Assembly: GCA_934486455.1 (NCBI GenBank)
Contig: CAKSPR010000006.1
Location: 1 to 51,020 of the forward strand
Source of the DNA: an uncultured Eubacteriales bacterium
GTDB lineage: Bacteria; Bacillota; Clostridia; Oscillospirales; Acutalibacteraceae
Direction of reading: 5' to 3'
Length of the DNA stretch: 51,020 nt
Shown here: positions 35,354 to 42,984 of the stretch, piece after piece
Numbering within the stretch: the stretch's first letter is position 1
Layout: each line of letters starts with the position of its first letter
Position numbers and translations under genes: made by a program
The notes under the pieces: model-generated
Seen by the model: the letters and a program-made list of their open reading frames with translations, nothing else
The model's database searches: none
Told to the model about the DNA's origin: nothing

Positions 35354-35680
35354 TTAGGCTTGTTTTTCAGGTGGTTCATCCTGTTTTTCGGTATTTTTGG
35401 CCTGTTTTTTTTCAAGTTTATATTTAAGCTTGTTCCGCTTTGCCCTTATCCGTTTTTCAAGCCGTTTTTGTTCGACGCCCTGCCGCTTTTGCTTTACTCC
35501 CGCGGCCTCGAGAGCGCGGGGAAAGGGACCGAAATAGGATTTTATCATCATAACCTCAAGATCGGAAAAATCCGACCGCTTCGGCAGCCGATGCTCTCTG
35601 CTTTTTTCAAGCTCTGCGGCCTTTTCCCTGATGAGGTCTAAACAATCGCTTTTTGTGAGGGCGTTTTTTCTTTCTTCCAT
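35354..35680 (-). CDS. Small basic HNH-repeat-like protein
   Basis: A 108-residue protein. Residues ~35-65 (PKRSDFSDLEVMMIKSYF, then GPFPRALEAAGV) match the homing-endonuclease-associated repeat, a helix-turn-helix-like module; the rest is a long basic helix (KRLEKRIRAKRNKLKYKLEK) and a KQ-rich tail. No catalytic domain is present. The SD is weak (GGTG); a GTG at 35689 is an alternative start. It is the first gene after the cobalamin riboswitch. Possibly DNA- or RNA-binding; its link to B12 is unknown. Confidence 0.65.
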   Translation of the reverse strand: MEERKNALTKSDCLDLIREKAAELEKSREHRLPKRSDFSDLEVMMIKSYFGPFPRALEAAGVKQKRQGVEQKRLEKRIRAKRNKLKYKLEKKQAKNTEKQDEPPEKQA

Positions 35681-35805
35681 TTTCTTCACCGTAATACAGG
35701 ATTTTTAACCGTAACGCACATATACGAACACGATTTCGGCGGAGCCACCGCAAACTCCGTTATGGTTAAATCGGGCAATAAAAAAAGCATTTCCTGTAAT
35801 AAAAC

Positions 35806-36052
35806 AAAAAATGCAACCCTGCAAAAGCCCAAAAAGCCCTTGCTTTTTAAGCTCTGTCGGCTGCATTCTTCATTGCCCAAAAATGTCGCGGTAAACCGCC
35901 GCCCTCGGCAGAGTGAGTATTCCGACTTTAACGGTAATGGCAGTTGCGACGGATTTTCACCGAACTTCCCTCTGATTCTTTATCCTGCCGTAAAACACGC
36001 ATCCGCATGCGTCGAAAGCGTCCTGCTGCGGTGGGTTACGGTTAAGAAAAAA
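35806..36052 (-). ncRNA. Cobalamin riboswitch with terminator platform
   Basis: The minus strand carries the conserved cobalamin core: AGAGGGAAG (35965-35973), then GGTGAAAATCC (35951-35961) and the CGCAACTGCC element, with a hairpin ACGCAT-GCGG-ATGCGT on the 5' side. After the aptamer, TGCAGCC (35859-35865) can pair with GGTTGCA (35812-35818), enclosing the hairpin AAAAAGC-AAGG-GCTTTTT, and a six-U run follows (35806-35811): a transcription terminator. Bound B12 should therefore switch off the operon below. Confidence 0.92.
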
Positions 36053-36081
36053 ATACTCTGTCGAATATTCTGTTCATTTTG

Positions 36082-36110
36082 ATTATATCAGCGGCGCCGA
36101 TAAATGTCAA
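36082..36110 (-). promoter_or_regulatory. Consensus promoter of the B12 operon
   Basis: On the minus strand TTGACA (36105-36110), 17-base spacer, TATAAT (36082-36087). The predicted start is about 20-25 bases before the riboswitch. Confidence 0.9.
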
Positions 36111-36170
36111 CAAGGCAAAAGAATTTAAAGATAAAGTACAAAAATTTAACGAAAAAGTATAAAAACCTCT

Positions 36171-36199
36171 TTGACGAGGACTGTTTTTTGTGCTATAAT
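36171..36199 (+). promoter_or_regulatory. Promoter of the cytidylate-kinase-like gene
   Basis: TTGACG (36171-36176), 17-base spacer, TATAAT (36194-36199). Divergent from the B12 operon promoter. Confidence 0.8.
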
Positions 36200-36308
36200 T
36201 ACCTTGCAGACGGGGAAACGTCCGTGCCGATGTTAAAAAATCGGCCAAAGCGGTCGTTTCAAACACCCTGCGGTAAAAGCAACGGTTGGTATCAAAGGAG
36301 CTGATCTT

Positions 36309-36911
36309 ATGAATAAAATTATCACGGTCGGTCGAGAATTCGGAAGCGGAGGAAGAGAGCTTGCCCGCCGTCTGGCCGAAAATCTCAACATGGATTATTA
36401 CGACAAGGAGATTATAACCGAAATCTCAAAGCACACATCCCTTTCGGAGGAATATGTCAAGCAGGTCATCGAGCACCGCCCCCATTACCTGTATCCCATA
36501 ACCACGGGGCAGAGCATTTCCTATGTGGGGGAATACGCCTTTCAGCAGGTGCAGACCATTTACGGCGCACAAAGCGAAATAATCAAAAGCATGGCCGAAA
36601 AATCCGATTGCGTCATAGTCGGAAGATGTGCCGACTATATTCTGCGGGATTATAAGCCCTTCAGAATATTTGTCTACGCCGACATCGAAAGCCGCATAAA
36701 GCGCTGTATGGAGCGGGCGGGGGAAGGCGAAAAGCTTACCGAAAAGGAAATGAAACGCCACATTCTCGCCCTCGACAAGGAGCGTGCGAAATATTACGAA
36801 TTTTACACCGACCGTCGCTGGGGCGATAAGCTTAACTACGATCTCTGTATCAATACAAGCTTTTTGGAAATTAAAAAGCTTGTGCCCGAGATCGCCAAGC
36901 TCTTCAAATGA
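36309..36911 (+). CDS. Cytidylate kinase-like family protein
   Basis: A 200-residue P-loop kinase-fold protein. Seen: ITVGREFGSGGRELARRLAE (variant P-loop as in the cytidylate-kinase-like family), DYYDKEII, CVIVGRCADYIL, RIFVYADIESRIKR and DKERAKYYEFYTDRRWGD. These differ from true Cmk (different lid, 200 residues); the substrate is not known. SD AAAGGAG. Expressed from its own promoter and followed by a terminator. Confidence 0.9.
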   Translation: MNKIITVGREFGSGGRELARRLAENLNMDYYDKEIITEISKHTSLSEEYVKQVIEHRPHYLYPITTGQSISYVGEYAFQQVQTIYGAQSEIIKSMAEKSDCVIVGRCADYILRDYKPFRIFVYADIESRIKRCMERAGEGEKLTEKEMKRHILALDKERAKYYEFYTDRRWGDKLNYDLCINTSFLEIKKLVPEIAKLFK

Positions 36912-36977
36912 TTTTTCATGCCCGTACCGAGCCGAAAACACAGGCGGGAGGAGCTTTACTTTAAAAAATACATTTTT

Positions 36978-37017
36978 GCCGGCGAGATGGCTTTTTGGCT
37001 TTTTTCGCCGGCTTTTT
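36978..37017 (+). terminator. Intrinsic terminator
   Basis: GCCGGCGA (36978-36985) with TCGCCGGC (37005-37012), then TTTTT. It ends only 14 bases before the next start codon, so that gene needs readthrough or an unseen promoter. Confidence 0.85.
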
Positions 37018-37031
37018 AAGGGGAAGGGAAA

Positions 37032-37625
37032 ATGCTTGAATTTTTATCGGAGCACGCTTTACAGATAGCTGTTATCATTGCGGTTTTTATTATCGCCGGC
37101 GTTATAACGGGAGCGGTCAAAAGACAGGCGAGACGGGCCCGGTCGCTTGTCCGACAGCTTTTAAATGCCGCCGGGACGGAGGAGATGACCGAGCAAAGGC
37201 CCAAATCCTTAAACGGAGCCGATTCTATCTTTTTGCCGAGAATTTTAAAGGATTTTCCCGAGTTCAATCCTTCGGAGGTCAAAAGGACGGTTTCCGAGTA
37301 CATCAAGGAACAGCTTTCGGAAAGCGGTCGGGTGACGGTGCACAACATAGTCATCAAAAACTATACATCGGCGGGAATTTCCAGAGAAATTGTTTTTCAG
37401 GCGGCGGTGGAAACGGAACGGCAGGGACAAAGGAAACAGAGGCGCTTTTGCGTGGTCTACGACTTTTCCCCCGAAAGCAGGGGAGACGGAACTCTTGCGG
37501 CCAACTGCCCCAATTGCGGAGCGCCGCTTTCCTCAACGGCGGGTGAGGTGTGCGCTTACTGCGGCTCGAGGAGCATGAATGTGTTGTCTAACAAGTGGAA
37601 GATCGTTGATATGTACAAGGATTGA
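37032..37625 (+). CDS. Tim44-like membrane protein with C-terminal zinc ribbon
   Basis: A 197-residue protein: one N-terminal transmembrane helix (~10-28), a central alpha/beta domain (~70-150; LPRILKDFPEFNPSEVKR and VTVHNIVIKNYT, Tim44/Tol-like in character), and a zinc ribbon NCPNCGAPL-CAYCGS near 160-180. Probably membrane-tethered with the rest in the cytoplasm. Function unknown. SD AAGGGGAAGGG directly after the terminator U-run. Confidence 0.75.
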   Translation: MLEFLSEHALQIAVIIAVFIIAGVITGAVKRQARRARSLVRQLLNAAGTEEMTEQRPKSLNGADSIFLPRILKDFPEFNPSEVKRTVSEYIKEQLSESGRVTVHNIVIKNYTSAGISREIVFQAAVETERQGQRKQRRFCVVYDFSPESRGDGTLAANCPNCGAPLSSTAGEVCAYCGSRSMNVLSNKWKIVDMYKD

Positions 37626-37712
37626 CGAAATTTTTCAGGGTGCATGATTTTCGACCGATTAAAAAACAAAGAGCCGTCAGGGAGCGGGCGCTTTGTTCTG
37701 CGGAGGATTTTC

Positions 37713-37734
37713 AAAAAGGGTTACGACCCTTTTT
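37713..37734 (+). terminator. Intrinsic terminator
   Basis: AAAAAGGGT (37713-37721), loop TACG, ACCCTTTTT (37726-37734). It follows the zinc-ribbon gene by about 90 bases. Confidence 0.8.
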
Positions 37735-37836
37735 AAAGCGTGTTTAAAAAAGAAGAAAATTATATATGATTTTTGATTTTAACCCCCGCATTTTTGTGCC
37801 TGTTGCAACAAAAAAGTAACAAGTCGGAAACCCCAC

Positions 37837-37865
37837 TTGAAAAAAGAAAAAAAATGTAGTAGAGT
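37837..37865 (+). promoter_or_regulatory. Putative promoter of the nptA leader
   Basis: TTGAAA (37837-37842), 17-base spacer, TAGAGT (37860-37865). A perfect 10-bp palindrome TGTTGCAACA (37801-37810) lies upstream. The predicted leader to the transporter gene is about 340 bases. Confidence 0.45.
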
Positions 37866-37897
37866 GAAGGTGTATTTTGGTCAGATAGGACGATTTT

Positions 37898-38023
37898 ATG
37901 ATTGCTTTTGACAACTGTCGCGGAAATCATCTTCACAACAACACCATAGGCATGATTACTCTGTTTTCGATTTGCTCGAAAACGGATGCTGCGGCTTTTC
38001 TCAAAAGAGAAGAAAAAAGTTAA
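37898..38023 (+). CDS. Possible 41-residue leader ORF
   Basis: Starts with ATG 7 bases after AGGA and about 26 bases after a predicted transcription start: MIAFDNCRGNHL at the N terminus, LKREEKS at the C terminus. No known family. Its second half contains the hairpin GTTTTCGA-TTTGC-TCGAAAAC (37963-37983). It may be a real small protein, a leader peptide or chance. The rest of the 587-base gap 37626-38212 holds only the terminator, promoter and structured leader noted here. Confidence 0.25.
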   Translation: MIAFDNCRGNHLHNNTIGMITLFSICSKTDAAAFLKREEKS

Positions 38024-38212
38024 ACGGCTTCGGAAACGCTTTCCTTTTGGGGTGTGTTTTTGGGGCTGTTTGTATTATGACGCGTTTTACGGGGAATTCT
38101 CAACGGATTATTATACGGAGTGATAAGGTCAACGGTTTTCAGAAATAATAAGGTTGACAGCTTACAGAGAAACGAAAAACCCACTGCGCCTTTTGAAAAA
38201 CGGAGGAAATGT

Positions 38213-39982
38213 ATGACATCATCAGATCTGCTTTTAATGTTTGCCGAGCTGTTCGGCGGACTGGCATTTTTTCTTTACGGAATGAGCGCCATGTCCGGCG
38301 GACTTGAACAAATGGCCGGCGGTGCCCTTGACCGCACCCTGAAAAAGGTCACAAAAAACGATTTTGTCAGCTTCCTTGTGGGCGCGGGAATGACCATCGC
38401 CATCCAGTCCTCGTCGGCCTTGACGGTCATGCTTGTGGGACTCGTTAACTCGGGAATTATGGAGTTTGCCGACACCTTCGGAATGATAATGGGCTCTCAT
38501 GTCGGTACCACCCTGACTTCCTGGATACTGACCCTTACCGGCATACAGGGAGACAACTTCTTTTTGACCCTTTTAAAGCCCATGACCTTTGCCCCGATAC
38601 TTGCTCTTGTGGGCGTTGCCTTCAGGATGTTCTCAAAAAGGGAACGCAAGAGAAATCTCGGCCTTATTCTCATCGGGTTTGCCGTGCTTATGACGGGAAT
38701 GGATATGATGAGCGGCTCCATGGAACGCTTTAAGCAGGATCCCGCCTTCCAGAGCATGCTTGTGGCCTTTACAAGCCCCATGCTTGCCTTTGTTGTTTCA
38801 ACCGTTTTTACCGGAATAATTCAGTCCTCGGCCGCAACGGTCGCCATTGTTCAGGCCATGACCTATGCCGCGGCAACCTCCGGCTCTCCTATCTCCTATC
38901 AGATAGCCATTCCTCTCGTTCTCGGAGCAAACATCGGCACATGTATGACCGCACTGATTTCCAGCATCGGCACAAGCAGAGATGCCAAGCGTGTGGTTGC
39001 CATGCACATCTACACCAACGCCATAGGAGGATTTGTATGTGTTGTTTTAATGTACATCGCAATGGCAATATCCCCCAATGTTTTCTCGGCGCCTATTTCG
39101 CTGTTCGGCGTCGCCATGGTGCATACAATATTCAATATTGTTAATACCATCGCCTTTACCCCCTTAAAAAAACCCATGATAAAACTTTGCGAAAAAACGG
39201 TCAAAACCGGAAGCAAGAGTACCCACACGGTATTTTTGGACGAGCGTCTTTTCCAGAATTCAGCCCTTGCGGTTTCGGAATGTCACCGTCTTACCAACGA
39301 AATGGCCGAGTATACCCGCACGGCTCTTCTCGAATCCCTTGAGGTTATAGAAGAATATGACGAGCAAAAGATCGACCACATCAGAGAGCTTGAAAAGCTG
39401 ACAGATAAATATGAGGACAAGCTCGGAACCTATCTTGTGCGGCTGTCTCGCGGAGAGCTTTCCGACGGAGAGTCTCATTCGGTATCCCGCCTGCTTCACA
39501 CCATCGGAGATCTTGAACGGATAAGCGACCATGCCCGCAACATAAGTGAGGCGGCAAGGGAGATAAAGGAAAAGAAAATTGTCTTTTCCATTCCGGCAAA
39601 GGAGGAGCTGAAGGTTATTGTCTCGGCTCTTAAGGAAACCCTCGGCATAACCATTGATTCCTTTGTTAAGGATGACATTGAGCTTGCAAGCAATGTTGAG
39701 CCTCTTGAACAGGTCATTGATAAGCTTAAAAAGGAAATGATGGAACGCCATGTCGACCGGCTTCAAAACGGCAAATGTACAATACAGTTGGGTTTTGTTT
39801 TTTCCGACCTTTTAACCAACTTTGAAAGGGTGTCTGATCACTGCTCCAACATTGCGGTATACACCCTCCAGCTCAAATCCTCAAAGCTCGATTCTCACAA
39901 GTTCCTCAAAAAAATACGAAACGAGGAAAACGGAGAATTTGCCCGCATGTTCAACGAATACGAGGAAAAATATTCCTTATAA
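38213..39982 (+). CDS. Na/Pi cotransporter family protein with PhoU-like tail
   Basis: A 589-residue membrane transporter of the NptA/NPT2 type. Two inverted repeats carry the signatures IAIQSSSALTVMLVGL (~62) and TGIIQSSAATVAIVQA (~203); about nine helices lie in the first ~350 residues; the last ~220 are a cytoplasmic PhoU-like helical domain (LLHTIGDLERISDHARNI and LLTNFERVSDHCSNIA). It takes up phosphate with sodium. GGAGG fixes the ATG at 38213; upstream in-frame codons lack an SD. Preceded by a long structured leader. Confidence 0.93.
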   Translation: MTSSDLLLMFAELFGGLAFFLYGMSAMSGGLEQMAGGALDRTLKKVTKNDFVSFLVGAGMTIAIQSSSALTVMLVGLVNSGIMEFADTFGMIMGSHVGTTLTSWILTLTGIQGDNFFLTLLKPMTFAPILALVGVAFRMFSKRERKRNLGLILIGFAVLMTGMDMMSGSMERFKQDPAFQSMLVAFTSPMLAFVVSTVFTGIIQSSAATVAIVQAMTYAAATSGSPISYQIAIPLVLGANIGTCMTALISSIGTSRDAKRVVAMHIYTNAIGGFVCVVLMYIAMAISPNVFSAPISLFGVAMVHTIFNIVNTIAFTPLKKPMIKLCEKTVKTGSKSTHTVFLDERLFQNSALAVSECHRLTNEMAEYTRTALLESLEVIEEYDEQKIDHIRELEKLTDKYEDKLGTYLVRLSRGELSDGESHSVSRLLHTIGDLERISDHARNISEAAREIKEKKIVFSIPAKEELKVIVSALKETLGITIDSFVKDDIELASNVEPLEQVIDKLKKEMMERHVDRLQNGKCTIQLGFVFSDLLTNFERVSDHCSNIAVYTLQLKSSKLDSHKFLKKIRNEENGEFARMFNEYEEKYSL

Positions 39983-40009
39983 AATAAAGCCTTCGGCGTA
40001 ACAAATAAA

Positions 40010-40057
40010 AACACCTTTGAATAGTATGGTATAAAAACTGTTCAGAGGTGTTTTTTT
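40010..40057 (+). terminator. Terminator whose 3' arm is the next gene's SD
   Basis: AACACCTTTGAA (40010-40021) pairs with TTCAGAGGTGTT (40041-40052, one G-U), followed by Ts to 40057. The ATG of the next gene is at 40058. The SD (AGAGGTG) lies in the 3' arm and the U-tract is the SD-ATG spacer. Confidence 0.75.
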
Positions 40058-41164
40058 ATGCTTGAAAATTTTGAGGCTTTAAGAAAATCGGCTCCCGAAT
40101 TTTTTGCCGGAGCTAATTCCGCAGACGGATTTTTTTCCTGTTTCGACGACCTTTACGACCCGCCTTCAGGCGATCGCTTTTACATACTTAAAGGAGGGCC
40201 GGGAACGGGGAAGTCCACCCTTATGAAGGAAATTGCGGTAAATTTAAGCGAAAAGGGAGAAAGGGGCACCCTCTTTTATTGCTCCTCCGACCCCGAGTCC
40301 CTTGACGGCATTACCTTTGAAAAAAAGGGCACGGGCATTGCCGACGGAACGGCACCCCACACAATGGACCCTAAATATCCCGGGCTTTGCGAAAGCATCG
40401 TGCCCCTTGGAGAAGGTCTTGACGGTGACGCCCTTTACGAAAAAAGGGAAGAAATTCTGCCCCTTTTTAATGCCAATTCTCTTTTGCACAAAAAGGCCTC
40501 CCGTCTTATAAAGGCGGCGGGAAGACTGCTTGACGACAGCTTTGCCGTCGATTGCAGATGCACCGATCTTGACAGGGCGGCGGAATTTGCCAAAAAGCTG
40601 GCCGACAGGGTTTTCGGAAGGGAAAGAGGAAAAGAGGGGCGTGAAAAGAGACGGTTTTTGTCGGGCATAACACCTAAGGGGCATACGGTGTTTTCCGACA
40701 CTCCCATAAAGCTGTGTCAAAAGGTCATAACCGTTGAGGACGCCTACGGAGGGGCGTCGTCGATAATTATGGCAGTGCTGAGAAAAAGGGCGCTGGAAGC
40801 CGGATGTACCGTTTATGTGTGTCCCTGCGCCATTCACCCCATGAGAAAGATCGACCATATTATTATTCCCGAAAAGGATATTGCCTTTTGTACAACGGGC
40901 CCCGGTCTTGAAATACAGTCCCAAAACCAGAGGAAAATCCATGCGAGGCGATTTAAAAATACGGGTGAGCTGAAGGAGTATTCCGAACGGCTTAAATTTA
41001 ACAGGCGGGCAGCCGACGAGCTTTTAAAGGCGGCCTGCGAAACACTGCTTGAAGCCAAAAAGGTGCACGACAGGATAGAAGGCTATTATGTTTCGGCAAT
41101 GGATTTTGAAAAATGCAAAAAATATCGGAAGGATATTCTTTCGGGAATTTTAAAAAGACTTTAA
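40058..41164 (+). CDS. P-loop ATPase, PRK06851-like
   Basis: A 368-residue protein with Walker A KGGPGTGKST (45-54), a Walker-B-like stretch at TVYVCPCAIHPM/DHIIIPEKDIAF, and conserved CSSDPESLDGI and FSDTPIKLC. This is an uncharacterised ATPase family frequent in spore-forming Firmicutes; a role in sporulation is only suggested by that distribution. Its SD lies inside the preceding terminator hairpin, and no separate promoter is clear. Confidence 0.85.
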   Translation: MLENFEALRKSAPEFFAGANSADGFFSCFDDLYDPPSGDRFYILKGGPGTGKSTLMKEIAVNLSEKGERGTLFYCSSDPESLDGITFEKKGTGIADGTAPHTMDPKYPGLCESIVPLGEGLDGDALYEKREEILPLFNANSLLHKKASRLIKAAGRLLDDSFAVDCRCTDLDRAAEFAKKLADRVFGRERGKEGREKRRFLSGITPKGHTVFSDTPIKLCQKVITVEDAYGGASSIIMAVLRKRALEAGCTVYVCPCAIHPMRKIDHIIIPEKDIAFCTTGPGLEIQSQNQRKIHARRFKNTGELKEYSERLKFNRRAADELLKAACETLLEAKKVHDRIEGYYVSAMDFEKCKKYRKDILSGILKRL

Positions 41165-41392
41165 AGGGGCTTAAAACGCATTAAAAAAACAGAAAAAGCA
41201 TATATTTAAGCTGACGCCCGCAGATCGGTCGGCCTGATTTTCAAAACGGAAGAAAGGCTTTAAAGCGCAAAGAGACGCGCCTATCGTCGTGCCGATCCCG
41301 TCGGGGCTTTCGGCGGGAGGCGGCAGTGCCGCGGCGTCCTTGCCGAAGCACGGTTTGCAGGCGATTTTTTAAAGGAAAACGGGGGCGGGAGC

Positions 41393-41665
41393 GTGCCTAA
41401 AGGAGAAAAGAACCGCGGCTCGGTAAAGGAGGCCTTTGCCGTCGCCGCCCAAAGCTTTAAGGAGCAGCCCGGAATAGAGATACTTTCAAACCGCAGGGCG
41501 GTGGTGGACGGGTGCAGGGCGGTGGCGGAATATGACCGTGATTTTATCAGGCTGAACCTCGGCGGCAGGGACATAATTTTCAGGGGCAGCGAGCTTTCCA
41601 TCGACAGCTTTGAAAAAAATCACGCCGAGGTAAGCGGGATATTTACATCTCTGGAATTTGAATAG
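41393..41665 (+). CDS. yqfC: Sporulation protein YqfC
   Basis: A 90-residue YabP/YqfC family protein (ERLN...RRAVVDGCRAV, FIRLNLGGRDIIFRGSEL pattern) made in the mother cell under SigE in Bacillus. GTG at 41393 is the first start in a frame open from 41264; GGGGG lies nearby. Followed after 10 bases by yqfD, as in other spore formers. The 228-base gap before it holds no gene I can support. Confidence 0.88.
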   Translation: MPKGEKNRGSVKEAFAVAAQSFKEQPGIEILSNRRAVVDGCRAVAEYDRDFIRLNLGGRDIIFRGSELSIDSFEKNHAEVSGIFTSLEFE

Positions 41666-41675
41666 GGGACAGCAT

Positions 41676-42887
41676 ATGCTTATTAAAATAATCGCATTTT
41701 TAAAGGGATATATAAAGGTGAAGGCAACGGGAGGATTCCCCGAAAGGTTTTTAAATCTCTGTGCCGCCGCAAATCGGGACATCTGGCGGGTTAAGACCGA
41801 AAAAGACGGCATAAGCTTTTATGCCGACATAAAAGAATATAAAAACCTCCGTTTGCCGGCAAGGCGGACGGGGGTTAAAATGCGTGTGACCGAAAAGCAC
41901 GGCCTGCCCTTTTTTGTTTTTAAATATCGAAAGAGAAAGGGGCTTGCTGTGGGGGCGGCGTGCTTTGTGCTGCTGCTTGGCTTCCTCTCGGGGTCGGTGT
42001 GGAACATAACCGTTTCGGGAAACGAAAAGCTGACCGAGGAACAGGTGATAAAAATGCTTTCCGATGCGGGCATAAGGGAAGGAACGCGTGTGGCAAAAAT
42101 CGACGAACACAACACCGCCCAAAGAATCATTTTAAACAATCCCGATATTTCATGGCTTTCGATAAATCCCATGGGATCGACCCTTTATGTGGACGTTAAG
42201 GAACGAAAATACGCCCCCGAGCTTTCCGACAAAACACCGCAGAACATCGTGGCGGCAAAGGACGGGGTCATAGCGTCGGTCAAGGCGAACAGCGGCGATG
42301 CCCTTGTAAAAACGGGAGACGCCGTGACAAAGGGACAGGTGCTTATAAGCGGAATAGTGACCCTTAAAAACGGGACGACGGTCATAAGAGCGGCCGACGG
42401 ACAGGCACAGGCACAGGTGTGTGAAAGGGTGACGGTGTTTGAGCCCTTTGAAAAAACCGAAAAGCTTAGAACCGGCAAAACAAAAACAGGTCGGCTTTTC
42501 CGCTTTTTCGGGATCGACATACCCCTTTTTATTTCGAGCGGTTTTGAAAATTACGAAAAGGAGCAGAGCTATAACGCCCTTTCTCCGGCAGGCAAGAAGC
42601 TGCCCATAGGTGTTTACAAAACGGTTTTTTACGAGCTTCGGGAACAGACCGTGACCCTTTCGCAGGAGCAGGCAATGCAGTCGGCACGGCAAAAGGCCGA
42701 CGAGGAGATAAGGCAGAGAATTCTTCAAAGCTGCCGAAGCGAGCAGCCGGACGAGGAATTTTCGGAAAGACATATTGTGTCGAGGGAGCAGACCGAAGTT
42801 TTAAAGAACGACGGGGCCGAGATAACGGTTGATTATATTTGTATTGAAAATATTGCCGAAAAACAAAAAATAGAAGTGGATAATTAA
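41676..42887 (+). CDS. yqfD: Sporulation protein YqfD
   Basis: A 403-residue membrane protein: N-terminal cytoplasmic region, one transmembrane helix (~95-112), then an extracytoplasmic FtsQ/POTRA-like region (VSGNEKLTEEQVIKML, WLSINPMGSTLYVDV) and a C-terminal domain with a lipoyl-like KDGVIASVKANSGDALVKTGD turn. Needed for efficient engulfment-stage sporulation in Bacillus; the partner is YqfC. The ATG at 41676 has AGGGGA 6 bases upstream. Confidence 0.92.
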   Translation: MLIKIIAFLKGYIKVKATGGFPERFLNLCAAANRDIWRVKTEKDGISFYADIKEYKNLRLPARRTGVKMRVTEKHGLPFFVFKYRKRKGLAVGAACFVLLLGFLSGSVWNITVSGNEKLTEEQVIKMLSDAGIREGTRVAKIDEHNTAQRIILNNPDISWLSINPMGSTLYVDVKERKYAPELSDKTPQNIVAAKDGVIASVKANSGDALVKTGDAVTKGQVLISGIVTLKNGTTVIRAADGQAQAQVCERVTVFEPFEKTEKLRTGKTKTGRLFRFFGIDIPLFISSGFENYEKEQSYNALSPAGKKLPIGVYKTVFYELREQTVTLSQEQAMQSARQKADEEIRQRILQSCRSEQPDEEFSERHIVSREQTEVLKNDGAEITVDYICIENIAEKQKIEVDN

Positions 42888-42897
42888 ATTCTGCCTC

Positions 42898-42927
42898 TTG
42901 ACTAATCCACAGATTTTGTGATATAAT
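42898..42927 (+). promoter_or_regulatory. Promoter of phoH
   Basis: TTGACT (42898-42903), 18-base spacer, TATAAT (42922-42927). Confidence 0.75.
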
Positions 42928-42984
42928 ACATAAAAATTATTTTTTTTATTGTTAAAAGACAACAAAATTTTTCAAAGGCGATGA

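Noticed and set aside
35686..35880. 64-codon open frame on the minus strand
   Set aside because: It lies inside the riboswitch expression platform; the open frame is incidental.
41281..41601. 106-codon open frame opposite yqfC
   Set aside because: Shadow of the conserved yqfC frame, with repeated Pro/Ser/Arg composition.
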